This document shows, piece after piece, positions 1 to 7,230 of a stretch of DNA of 13,735 nt. The notes below the pieces were generated by a model. The model was given only the letters and a program-made list of their open reading frames with translations. It was not told the DNA's origin and searched no databases. Where the stretch lies: positions 1 to 13,735 of the forward strand of contig JAQVNJ010000150.1 of the NCBI GenBank assembly GCA_028703175.1, in the 5' to 3' direction. The stretch comes from JAAYCB01 sp012744395 (GTDB lineage Bacteria > Planctomycetota > Planctomycetia > Pirellulales > Thermoguttaceae). A program made the position numbers and the translations under genes. Position 1 is the first letter of the stretch; every line of letters starts with the position of its first letter.

Positions 1-177
1 TTGGGCAAATCCGCCCTTGACATCCGCTGGATTGTTGCCGACCACCCGTTCGCTGAAGGCCGCTGTGTTGCTCAAGCCATCCAAAACGGAGCCAAACTGG
101 AAGGACACGGTGCCAACGGCCCCCGTACACCGAATGATCCCAAAGCACCAGCTCGCTCGGATGGTTTGCCGACCGTT
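1..177 (-). pseudogene. DUF1559 (pilin-like) gene remnant, runs off left edge
   Basis: Read on the minus strand, the frame whose codons fall on 1-3, 4-6 and so on encodes SVLDGLSNTAAFSERVVGNN (plus positions 31-90) and stays open to the left edge. The DGLSNTAAFSE string is the hallmark of planctomycete DUF1559 proteins, exported pilin-like proteins whose function is poorly known. The same frame is closed by a TAA at 178-180, and the residues between that stop and the motif only partly look like the family. A neighbouring frame reads GSFGVRGPLAP over plus 109-141, which would also suit the family, so a one-base slip around 88-95 is possible. No N-terminal pilin-type signal (Phe-Thr-Leu-type methylation motif) is visible upstream. 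I call it a decayed or truncated copy. The motif is convincing; the pseudogene status is inference, since a sequencing indel would look the same. Confidence 0.45.
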
Positions 178-471
178 TTAATGTTGCGGTTTCCAGCGCT
201 ACCTGGCGACGGCTGTTGATGCCGACAAACCGCTGCATTCGCCCGTGTCCGCTGAACCCGCGTTTCACGAGTCGCCCGACGATCCACGGTTCCGCGAGAA
301 GGGTCCCGAACGGCCATCGGCCGAGAATCGCCCGGGGGAAGGTTGACTCTTGATCTGCAATTCACTAACCTCACCCTTGTCTCCGCTTCGCCCCGCACTC
401 CGGCGACGCGGCGCGTGCGAGATGTCCCGCTTGGCCCCTTCCCACGAGCCCACCAATCGGACGAGCCTGTC
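178..471. other. Intergenic stretch upstream of the HEAT-repeat gene
   Basis: This stretch lies between the DUF1559 remnant and the chosen start of the HEAT-repeat gene. I see no recognisable coding motif in any frame. The frame of the HEAT gene is open back to a TTG at 343, but that part is rich in Pro and Arg and resembles no family. The only regulatory candidate is the promoter-like pair at 343-371. No strong hairpin or tRNA-like structure was seen. Confidence 0.5.
343..371 (+). promoter_or_regulatory. Candidate sigma70-type promoter for the forward operon
   Basis: TTGACT at 343-348 matches the -35 consensus at five of six bases. After a 17-base spacer comes TAACCT at 366-371, which keeps only T1, A2 and T6 of the -10 box. 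Transcription would start near 378, leaving a leader of roughly 95 bases before the ATG at 472. The -10 is weak, so this is a guess from spacing and the good -35. Confidence 0.25.
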
Positions 472-2553
472 ATGTGCCAAACCGCCCCCCGCGCCACCGT
501 CCCAACTCGATTCGCTCCGCTGGTCGGGTGTTTCGCGTGCCTGATTGCCGCGTCTGCGGCAGCCGCCGAGCCGAGCGGAAACGCCGCGCTCGACGAGGCG
601 TTCAAGACGCTCGCGGTCCTCGAATTGGGCCAAGACCTACAGCGATTCGATCCCATACGCCAGGCGGTGGCCGCAGCGCGGACGGACGAGCCCGTCCGCG
701 CCGACCTGGAAAGGCGTCTCGTCGCGATCGTCGAAGGCGGCGCGACCGACCTGGCGAAGGACTACGCCTGCCGCCAGTTGGCGCTGATGGGGAGCGACGC
801 CGCGCTGCCCGCCCTGGCCCGGCTGCTGCCCGATCCGCGGATGTCGTACATGGCCCGGTTCGCCCTGGAGGGCATCGGCGGCCCGGCCGCCAAGAAAGCG
901 CTGCGGGAGATGCTCGGCAAGACCGAGGGCCGGCAGAAGATGGGCGCGGTGATCTCGTTGGGAGCGCTCGCCGACGCGGAGGCCGCCCCCGCAATCGCCG
1001 CCCTGCTTGAAGAAGACCGCGCGCTGCGCGAAGCGTGCCTGGTCGCCCTCGGCCGGATCGGGACGGCTCCCGCCGCCGATGCCCTCCAGGCGTTCGCCCA
1101 GCGTTCGGGCGCGAAGCCGGAGACGGTCGACGCGCTGCTCGACGCCGCGGAATCGCTCTGCCGGCACGGCCAGCACGAGGCCGCCGCCGGCGTCTGCCAG
1201 GCGCTCCTGGCCGCCGATTCCGAGTCTGTTCGGGCGGCTGCGTTCCGCGGCCTCGTCGCGGCGAAACCTTCCGAGTCGATCGCCATGATCACCGCCGCCC
1301 TGGGTGGCCAAGAGGCCTGGAAGCGGGCGGTTGCCGCTGACTGCGTCGCGGAGCTTGAACAGCCGGAGGAGATTCGCGCGGTCGCGGCGGTGATTGCCGA
1401 CCTGCCGGACGAAGGCAAAATCGCCGCCCTGTTGAGCCTCAAGGATCGCTCCAACTCGGCGATTCGCCAGGCGGCCCTGAAATTGCTCGGCGAGCGGGGC
1501 GTGGAAGTCCGCACCGCCGCGCTCGCCGCGCTGGTGCGGTCCGCGACGGCCGGCGATGTCCCGACGCTGGCCGCCCTGCTGGCCGGGGCGGAAGACCCGC
1601 AGGTCCGCCAGGCGGCCTTCGAGACGCTCCGCCTGATGCCCACAGCGGGCGTCAACCAAGCACTGATCGGCTGGATGGCCGAAAATCCGTCCGAGCTGCT
1701 GGTGCGTTGCGCCCTGGCCAGGCGCTCGCCGGAGTTCGTGCCGGCGTTTCTCCAGGCGGCGGCGTCTTCCTCCCCGGCGGTTCGGCTCGAGGCGCTGAAG
1801 GCCCTGGAAGTGATGGCGTCGGAGAAGGAGCTCGACGCCCTGGTCGGCCTGTTGTGCCAGACGCCGCCGGGCGAAGAGCGCGAGGCGGCGGATCGGGCCG
1901 TCTGGATGAGCTGCCAGAAGATATCTGACCCGGCCGCGCAACGGGCGCCGCTCCTGGCAGCCCTGGCCAAGGGCGACGAAACGGCCCAGTCCGCGATCCT
2001 GCCGCCGCTCGGCCGGCTTGGCGGCGAAGAATCGCTCGGGGCCGTCCGCAAGGCGATGCAGAGCACAAATCAGGCCGTGCGCGATGCCGGCTACCGGGCG
2101 CTGGCCAACTGGCCCGATGCCAGCGTGGCCGACGAACTGCTCGAAATCGCCAAGACGAGCGGCGTGGAAGCGTACCGCGTCTGGTCGCTCAGGGCCTACG
2201 CCCGGGTGGTTGCGCTGCCCAGCGACCGGCCGCCGCAAAAGACCTTCGAGATGCTCGCCGGCGCGATGAAACGGGCGGCGCGAACGGAAGATCGGGCACT
2301 GTTCATCGAGCGGCTGGCGGCGGTTCGCGTTCCCGAAGCCCTCGCCCTGCTACTCCCGCTGATCGACGACGCGGAGTTAAGAAACGCGGCCGTTCCGGCG
2401 GTCTTCACGCTCGCCAAGGGGCTCAGCCAGTCGCATCCGGCCGAGGCGGCGGCGGCCCTGGAGAAGATCCGCCCACTGGCAACCGACCCCGCCATCGCGC
2501 AGCAGATTCCCAAGGTGCTCCGCGATATCGAGAGCCGCAAACAAGGCAAATAA
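472..2553 (+). CDS. Secreted HEAT-repeat protein
   Basis: A 693-residue protein. The first 32 residues form a Sec signal peptide: a basic start (MCQTAPRATVPTR), a hydrophobic core (FAPLVGCFACLIAASAAAA) and a likely cut between Ala32 and Glu33. The rest is almost wholly Ala/Leu-rich helical repeats of the HEAT/PBS-lyase type, with units such as ALPALARLLPDP, AAPAIAALLEEDRALREACL and DVPTLAALLAGAEDPQVRQA, up to about residue 660. No catalytic motif is visible, so it is probably a binding scaffold in the periplasm or at the cell surface. The frame is open back to a TTG at 343, but the ATG at 472 sits right before the signal peptide and is preferred, although no clear Shine-Dalgarno precedes it. 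It is followed 22 bases later by the oxidoreductase gene on the same strand, so the two are probably co-transcribed. The fold is clear; the role is unknown. Confidence 0.85.
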   Translation: MCQTAPRATVPTRFAPLVGCFACLIAASAAAAEPSGNAALDEAFKTLAVLELGQDLQRFDPIRQAVAAARTDEPVRADLERRLVAIVEGGATDLAKDYACRQLALMGSDAALPALARLLPDPRMSYMARFALEGIGGPAAKKALREMLGKTEGRQKMGAVISLGALADAEAAPAIAALLEEDRALREACLVALGRIGTAPAADALQAFAQRSGAKPETVDALLDAAESLCRHGQHEAAAGVCQALLAADSESVRAAAFRGLVAAKPSESIAMITAALGGQEAWKRAVAADCVAELEQPEEIRAVAAVIADLPDEGKIAALLSLKDRSNSAIRQAALKLLGERGVEVRTAALAALVRSATAGDVPTLAALLAGAEDPQVRQAAFETLRLMPTAGVNQALIGWMAENPSELLVRCALARRSPEFVPAFLQAAASSSPAVRLEALKALEVMASEKELDALVGLLCQTPPGEEREAADRAVWMSCQKISDPAAQRAPLLAALAKGDETAQSAILPPLGRLGGEESLGAVRKAMQSTNQAVRDAGYRALANWPDASVADELLEIAKTSGVEAYRVWSLRAYARVVALPSDRPPQKTFEMLAGAMKRAARTEDRALFIERLAAVRVPEALALLLPLIDDAELRNAAVPAVFTLAKGLSQSHPAEAAAALEKIRPLATDPAIAQQIPKVLRDIESRKQGK

Positions 2554-2575
2554 GCAGAGACAGGAGACACTGGCG

Positions 2576-3922
2576 ATGACACGATCAGGCAACGCGCGTC
2601 TCTCGCGGCGCGAAATGCTCGGGCGATTGTCCGCGGCGGCCGCCGCCCCGCTGGTGGTTCGGGGCGCAGCGCTGGGAAGGGACGGCGCAACACCACCGAG
2701 CGAGCGGATCACCGCCGGCTCGATCGGCGTGGGCATGATGGGCCGCGGGCATTTTCGCATCTTCGCCGGATATCCGGACGTCCAGCTCCTGGCACTCTGC
2801 GACGTCGATTCCTGGCGCCGCGAACACGCCACCGGCGTGCTCCAGAAGGTCTATGGCGACAGGCAGCCGAGCGGGCAGTTCCAGGGCTTCAAGGCCTACA
2901 ACGACTTTCGCGAGCTGCTCGACCGCGACGACATCGACGCGCTGATCGTCGCCACCGGCGAGCGCTGGCACCCGGAGATCAGCGTCCGCGCGGCCAAGGC
3001 GGGGAAGGACATCTATTGCGAGAAACCGATCTCGCTGACGATCCAGCAAGCGCGGACAATGGCCGAAACGGTGCGGCGGCACAACCGCGTCTTCCAGACG
3101 GGCTTGCAGCAGCGGAATTCGCCCGAGTACCTCAAGGCCTTCGAGATGGTTCACGCCGGACGGATCGGCGAGGTGAAGCTGGCCTACGTGTCGGCCAGCG
3201 GCGTGAGCGACTATTTGAACCTGCCCGCCGAACCGCTCCCCAAGGGGATCGACTGGGAGATGTGGCTCGGCCCCTGCCCCTGGTATCCGTACAACTACCG
3301 CTACCACCATGCGGGCGAGCCGAAGAACGTCGTGCCCTGGAGCTGCAACCGGGCCTTCGGCGCCGGCGGCATGACCTCCGGCCTGGTCCACAATCTCGAC
3401 TCGGCCCATGCCGGCCTCGGCAAGGACGGCGCCGGTCCGATCGAGATCACGCCGGCCGGGGTCAACGGCGCACCGTCGCTCACCTTCACCTACGCCGACG
3501 GCGTGCGGATCGTCTGCGCGACGCGGCTGGAGCCGGAGAAGCACCCGATACCGGAGGGCTGGGACCCGAAGACGCCGATCGCCAATTTCGGCGTGCTCTT
3601 CGTCGGCGACAAGGGGTGGGTTCACGTCGAGCGGTTCGGCCTGCTCAACTGCTACCCGGCCAATCTCCTGGACGGCGAGGTCTCCAAAGCGCATTCCGTC
3701 GTCGACAACCACCGCGACTGGCTCGACTGCATCCGCACGCGGCGCCGCCCGCGAGCCGACGTGGAGATCGGCGCCTGTTCCACGATCCTCTCCCACTTGG
3801 GCTGCATCGCCTTGTGGACCGGCAGGGCCCTGAAGTGGGATCCGGTCAAGGAAGAGTTTCCGGGCGACCACGAGGCGAACTCGATGCGCGCCCGAGCGGC
3901 CCGCGAGCCGTGGAGCATCTGA
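2576..3922 (+). CDS. Tat-exported Gfo/Idh/MocA family oxidoreductase
   Basis: A 448-residue NAD(P)-dependent oxidoreductase of the Gfo/Idh/MocA family, which oxidises hydroxyls of sugars and sugar acids. Residues 10-16 (SRREMLG) followed by an Ala-rich stretch (about 18-35) form a twin-arginine signal, so the folded protein, probably with cofactor bound, would be exported. The Rossmann glycine motif GVGMMGRGH is at 51-59, the acidic end of the second strand at CDVD (75-78), and the family's EKP motif at 149-151 with the expected catalytic Lys150. The C-terminal sheet domain follows (about 155-420). An AGGAG Shine-Dalgarno lies about 9 bases before the ATG. It sits 22 bases after the HEAT gene and 48 before the ThuA-domain gene. 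Known for the family: some members make 3-keto-glycosides. Substrate and cofactor cannot be read here. A second, divergent paralogue lies at 5816-7108 on the other strand. Confidence 0.9.
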   Translation: MTRSGNARLSRREMLGRLSAAAAAPLVVRGAALGRDGATPPSERITAGSIGVGMMGRGHFRIFAGYPDVQLLALCDVDSWRREHATGVLQKVYGDRQPSGQFQGFKAYNDFRELLDRDDIDALIVATGERWHPEISVRAAKAGKDIYCEKPISLTIQQARTMAETVRRHNRVFQTGLQQRNSPEYLKAFEMVHAGRIGEVKLAYVSASGVSDYLNLPAEPLPKGIDWEMWLGPCPWYPYNYRYHHAGEPKNVVPWSCNRAFGAGGMTSGLVHNLDSAHAGLGKDGAGPIEITPAGVNGAPSLTFTYADGVRIVCATRLEPEKHPIPEGWDPKTPIANFGVLFVGDKGWVHVERFGLLNCYPANLLDGEVSKAHSVVDNHRDWLDCIRTRRRPRADVEIGACSTILSHLGCIALWTGRALKWDPVKEEFPGDHEANSMRARAAREPWSI

Positions 3923-3970
3923 ACAGTGCGGCGCGTCGCACAAGACTCTGGATCGACGGAGAGCTGACCG

Positions 3971-5665
3971 ATGAGAATCTTCGCTTGCGCAGTTCTGGTC
4001 ATCGCCGGCCTCGGCGTCTCCGCGGCGCTGGCCGCCGGAGGGCCGTACCGCGAGTTGTCCGCGGCAGAGAAGGCCAGGCTGGATGCGGTGCTTCCAGAAA
4101 AGGCGCCGGCCGCGGCCGCGAAGCCTCGGAAGCTGCTGATCTACGATGCCAACGTGGGCTACGGCGGGCACGGGTCGATCCCCTTCGCCAACTACGCGTT
4201 CACGCAAATGGGCCAGAGAACGGGAGCCTTCACTGCGGTCGTCTCCCGGGATCCGGCGGTGTTTGACAAGCAGAATCTGAAGCGGTTCGACGCCATCTGC
4301 CTGAACAACACGGTCGGCAACCTGTTCACCGACCCCGCGCTGCGGCAGAACCTGCTGGAGTTCGTGCTCGGCGGCGGCGGCCTGCTGGGGATCCATGGAA
4401 CGACCGTCGCCTTCACCGATTTCGCCCGGGGGGCCCAGGAGACCTGGCCCGAGTTCGGGCGGATGATCGGCGGCCGTGGCGCCGCCCACCTGGCACAGGA
4501 CGAACGCGTCGCGATCAAGCTCGACTCGCCCGGCCATCCGCTCAACCGGCCCTTCGGCGGCAGGGGGTTTGAGCACACGAGCGAGTTCTTTCGCACTGGC
4601 GACCCCTATTCGCGCGATCGCGTCCACGTGCTCCTGAGCATCGACACGGCCAAGACGGAGCTGCCGCCCAAGGGGACGCGGCCGGGCGTCGAGCGCGACG
4701 ACGACGACTACGCCCTGGCCTGGACGCGCAACTACGGCCGCGGGCGGGTTGTCTACTCGACGATCGGCCACGGCCCGAATGACTTCATGAATGCGAAGAT
4801 GCTCGAATTCTACCTGGGGGCGATCCAGTTCGTCATCGGCGACATCGACGGGACGACCACCCCGAGCAACCGGCTCAGCCCGGCCGTCGCCCGCCGCGAG
4901 AAGATCGGCTGGCGGCTGGCCGTCACCGCGTGGGGGCTGCACAAGTTCACCCTCTTCGAGACGATCGACAAGACCCGGCAACTCGGCCTGCAAGACATCG
5001 AAGGCCTGAGCTTCCAGCGGGTCAGCGCCGAGATTCCCAAGAACCTGGACGCCAACCTCACGGACGACGAGCTGGCGCGCGTGCGGCTGAAGATGGACGA
5101 CGCTGGCGTGCGGATGCCGACGTGTTTCTACGCGGCGATCCCGGGCGACGAACAGGGCTGCCGCAAGGTCTTCGAGTTCGGCCGCAAGCTGGGGGTGGAG
5201 ACGTTCATCTCCGAGCCGCCGCCCGAGTCGCTCGACCTGATCGAGCGCTTCTGCGACGAGTACGACATCCGCCTGGCGATTCACAACCACGGCCCGGATC
5301 AATCGCCCGTCTACTGGCGCCCGGAGGGAGTGCTCGAAGCCTGCCGGGGCCGCGGCAAGCGAATTGGCGCCTGCCCCGACACGGGCTACTGGATCCGCTC
5401 GGGGATCGACCCGATCGCAGGGATTCGCAAGCTCGGTGACCGCCTGATCACGATCCAGCCCCACGACCTCAGCGAACGATCTCCGCAAGGGCGTGAAGTG
5501 CCCTGGGGGACGGGCAAGGCCGATTTCGCCCAGATGCTCCGGGAAATCCGCCACCTCGGCCTGAAGCCGACAGTGATCGGCCTGGAATACTCCGACGACT
5601 TCCTCGACAACATGCGGCAGATGGCCGAGTGCATCGAGTTCTTCGACCGCGTGCTGGCGGAGTGA
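3971..5665 (+). CDS. Exported ThuA-domain + sugar isomerase/epimerase-type TIM-barrel fusion
   Basis: A 564-residue two-domain protein. Residues 1-22 look like a Sec signal peptide (MRIFACAVLVIAGLGVSAALAA). Residues about 53-292 are a ThuA-like domain (class I amidotransferase-like fold): KLLIYDANVGYGGH, FDAICLNNTVGN, GGGLLGIHGTT, EHTSEFF and GRGRVVYSTIGHGPND are all family-typical. Residues about 312-564 are a xylose-isomerase-like TIM barrel (AP-endonuclease-2 family), with candidate metal or active-site residues Glu344, Glu415, His438/His440 in IHNHG, Asp470 in CPDTGY, His498 in IQPHD and Glu539 in GLEY. The usual HLKD-type ligand motif reads QPHD here, so Gln496 stands where His is common. 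ThuA proteins are linked to cleavage of 3-keto-disaccharides; TIM-barrel relatives act as isomerases or hydratases on keto-sugars. The reading frame runs through both domains without a break. A GGAG lies about 9 bases before the ATG. It is the last gene of the forward operon, followed by the hairpin at 5751. Confidence 0.85.
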   Translation: MRIFACAVLVIAGLGVSAALAAGGPYRELSAAEKARLDAVLPEKAPAAAAKPRKLLIYDANVGYGGHGSIPFANYAFTQMGQRTGAFTAVVSRDPAVFDKQNLKRFDAICLNNTVGNLFTDPALRQNLLEFVLGGGGLLGIHGTTVAFTDFARGAQETWPEFGRMIGGRGAAHLAQDERVAIKLDSPGHPLNRPFGGRGFEHTSEFFRTGDPYSRDRVHVLLSIDTAKTELPPKGTRPGVERDDDDYALAWTRNYGRGRVVYSTIGHGPNDFMNAKMLEFYLGAIQFVIGDIDGTTTPSNRLSPAVARREKIGWRLAVTAWGLHKFTLFETIDKTRQLGLQDIEGLSFQRVSAEIPKNLDANLTDDELARVRLKMDDAGVRMPTCFYAAIPGDEQGCRKVFEFGRKLGVETFISEPPPESLDLIERFCDEYDIRLAIHNHGPDQSPVYWRPEGVLEACRGRGKRIGACPDTGYWIRSGIDPIAGIRKLGDRLITIQPHDLSERSPQGREVPWGTGKADFAQMLREIRHLGLKPTVIGLEYSDDFLDNMRQMAECIEFFDRVLAE

Positions 5666-5673
5666 ACGGGGCG

Positions 5674-5708
5674 AGCGGACAGCGGATAGCGGATAGCCGT
5701 CAGCCATC
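5674..5708. repeat. Five tandem heptamers (AGC-NNNN type)
   Basis: Five 7-base units follow each other without a gap: AGCGGAC, AGCGGAT, AGCGGAT, AGCCGTC and AGCCATC, then a further AG. The first three differ at one base; the last two keep AGC and a closing TC. It starts 9 bases after the stop of the ThuA-fusion gene and ends 14 bases before the 24-bp palindrome. No function is evident. It resembles the short heptameric repeats found in noncoding DNA of some bacteria. Confidence 0.6.
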
Positions 5709-5722
5709 AGAAGTCTCACCTC

Positions 5723-5746
5723 GTTCCCAAGCTCCGGCTTGGGAAC
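5723..5746. repeat. 24-bp palindromic element, solitary copy
   Basis: Arms GTTCCCAAGC and GCTTGGGAAC pair perfectly over 10 bases around a 4-base centre, TCCG on the plus strand. Three more copies lie at 8055-8194, where the centre reads CGGA on the plus strand, so this copy is in the opposite orientation. It lies in the gap between two convergent operons. As RNA it would form a stable hairpin from either strand, but no T-run follows, so it is more likely a dispersed REP-like element than a classic terminator. Confidence 0.75.
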
Positions 5747-5750
5747 GGCC

Positions 5751-5785
5751 GGCGCTTGGCGATCGCGGGCCGATTGCCAAGCGCC
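5751..5785 (+). terminator. Strong hairpin between convergent operons, probable terminator of the forward operon
   Basis: The left arm 5751-5765 (GGCGCTTGGCGATCG) pairs with the right arm 5771-5785 (CGATTGCCAAGCGCC) over 15 positions with one G-U wobble and a 5-base loop (CGGGC). A short TTT at 5786-5788 follows on the plus strand. On the minus strand the wobble becomes a C-A mismatch and no T-run follows, so the structure fits the forward operon best. The stem is directly visible; the terminator role is inferred from its place 86 bases after the ThuA-fusion stop and from the T's, which are few. Confidence 0.55.
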
Positions 5786-5815
5786 TTTACGGCCGCAGGC
5801 CCCAGTTCTTCCCGC

Positions 5816-7108
5816 TCACGCATCCAGCGTGTATCCCTTGCGGTAGACCGGTTTGATCAGCGGCTCGAGACCCGGGACGTTCGTGACCTGCATGTTGGCG
5901 GCGTCCCATTCGACCTTCTCGCCGCACCAGATCGACAGGTTGCCGACGAGCATCGCCTCGGTCAATGGGCCGGCGTAATCGGGAAAGTTCGACATCGCCG
6001 GCTCACCGGTCTTGATCGCGCGGATCCACTCCTCAAAATGCCCCGGCGAACGGGGGAACTCCACGTCGACCGGTTCACCGCCGTCGAGGAGTTGATCATT
6101 CAGGAGGATTCCCCTCTCGCCGATCGCGAGCGAACCGCCCTTGGGCGACGGCTCGCGCCCGCCGAGCAGTTCCTTGGGCGGGAGTTTGCCGCCGTCGTAC
6201 CAGACGAGTTTCAGAGCCGGCCGGGCGTCGGTCGCGGCAAACTCGTAGGTGATGATCGACCACTCGGGGAAGCTGTCCTTGTTGTGTCCCGAGGTCTCCG
6301 CCTCGGCCGAGATCGGATTTCGCAGATCGAGCCCCATGAACGGCATGCTCACCGAGTGGCAGGCGATGTCCCCGAGCGCCCCGGTGCCGAAGTCCCACCA
6401 GCCGCGCCATTTGAACGGGTGATAGCCGTCGGCATACGGCCGCTGGGGGGCAACGCCGAGCCAGAGGTCCCAGGGGAGATGTTCGGGCGGCTTGCTCGGC
6501 GCCGGGCGATCGATGCCCTGCGGCCACCAGCCTTTCGCCCGATCCGTCCAGATGTGCAGCTCGCGGACCTTGCCGATCGCCCCGTTCTTCAGCCAATGGG
6601 CCGATCGCCGCAGCGTATCGCTGGCCGTGCCCTGGTTGCCCATCTGCGTGGCGAGCTTCATTTCCCGGGCGACCTGGCCGACGAGCCGCGCTTCGTAAAT
6701 CGTCCGCGTCAGCGGCTTCTGGCAGAAGCAGTGGATTCCCATCCGCATCGCCATCAGCGCCGCCGGCGCGTGCATGTGGTCGGGCGTGCTGACCGTGACC
6801 GCGTCGATCGAGCGGCCCATGTCTTCGAGCATCTTGCGGAAATCGGTATAACCCTTGGCCTTGGGGAATCGCTTCAAGGCCCCGGCCAGCCGGTTCTTGT
6901 CCGCATCGCAGATCGCCACCAGATCGCCATGGCGGGCCGCATCCTGCGAGTCGCTGTGGCCTTTCCCGCCGATGCCGATGCTGGCCATGCCAAGCCGCTC
7001 ATTGGGCGACTGGCCGGCGCGGGCGGAAACGCCCCCCGCCACCCAGAACCCGGCCGCCGTGACGCCCGCCGACTTGAGAAAATTGCGACGATTCGTGGTC
7101 TTCAACAT
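5816..7108 (-). CDS. Tat-exported Gfo/Idh/MocA family oxidoreductase (second paralogue)
   Basis: A 430-residue oxidoreductase of the planctomycete-rich branch of Gfo/Idh/MocA. Residues 7-12 (RRNFLK) with the following hydrophobic stretch (about 14-31) form a textbook twin-arginine signal. The Rossmann motif IGIGGKGH is at 44-51 and CDAD at 67-70. The EKP motif reads CQKP (129-132), keeping Lys131 but with Gln for Glu, a variant I recall as common in this branch. TPDHMHA (108-114) and the GALGDIACH segment (243-251) of the second domain are also typical. The frame is open further upstream, but the ATG at 7108 is chosen because it opens the Tat signal and has a strong GAGGAGG Shine-Dalgarno (complement at 7115-7121). 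It lies 122 bases downstream of the DUF1080 gene on the same strand and is probably co-transcribed. The probable job is oxidation of a sugar hydroxyl outside the cytoplasm; the substrate is unknown. Confidence 0.9.
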   Translation of the reverse strand: MLKTTNRRNFLKSAGVTAAGFWVAGGVSARAGQSPNERLGMASIGIGGKGHSDSQDAARHGDLVAICDADKNRLAGALKRFPKAKGYTDFRKMLEDMGRSIDAVTVSTPDHMHAPAALMAMRMGIHCFCQKPLTRTIYEARLVGQVAREMKLATQMGNQGTASDTLRRSAHWLKNGAIGKVRELHIWTDRAKGWWPQGIDRPAPSKPPEHLPWDLWLGVAPQRPYADGYHPFKWRGWWDFGTGALGDIACHSVSMPFMGLDLRNPISAEAETSGHNKDSFPEWSIITYEFAATDARPALKLVWYDGGKLPPKELLGGREPSPKGGSLAIGERGILLNDQLLDGGEPVDVEFPRSPGHFEEWIRAIKTGEPAMSNFPDYAGPLTEAMLVGNLSIWCGEKVEWDAANMQVTNVPGLEPLIKPVYRKGYTLDA

Positions 7109-7230
7109 GAAACGCCTCCTCGGCAGAGATGATTGGGAAGTCAACCCGGGTCGGGGACGGGCCGCCGCGGATCGTGCGGCGCGCCAAGCGCGCGGGCGCG
7201 CGGGAAGCGGTCTCCCCCCGGCGGCGCGTG

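Noticed and set aside
343..471. N-terminal extension of the HEAT protein to the TTG at 343
   Set aside because: It would bury the signal peptide 44 residues inside, is Pro/Arg-rich, and overlaps the promoter-like TTGACT. The ATG at 472 fits better.
637..2238. A 533-codon minus-strand frame opposite the HEAT-repeat gene
   Set aside because: Low-complexity shadow of the HEAT repeats. No homology-like motif, and the sense strand has a signal peptide and regular repeats.
2585..5719. A 1044-codon open frame on the minus strand across the oxidoreductase and ThuA-fusion genes
   Set aside because: It is antisense to two genes with unmistakable motifs. Its product is Arg/Asp/Gly-rich with no domain, as expected from the opposite strand of GC-rich genes.
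5756..7132. A 458-codon plus-strand frame opposite the second oxidoreductase
   Set aside because: The minus strand carries the Tat signal, Rossmann motif and a GAGGAGG ribosome site. The plus frame starts inside the terminator hairpin and resembles nothing.
7163..7181. GC-rich inverted repeat (CGCCGC / GCGGCG) between the DUF1080 and oxidoreductase genes
   Set aside because: A 6-base stem with a 7-base loop in very GC-rich DNA is expected by chance. No T-run, and it would sit inside a probable operon.
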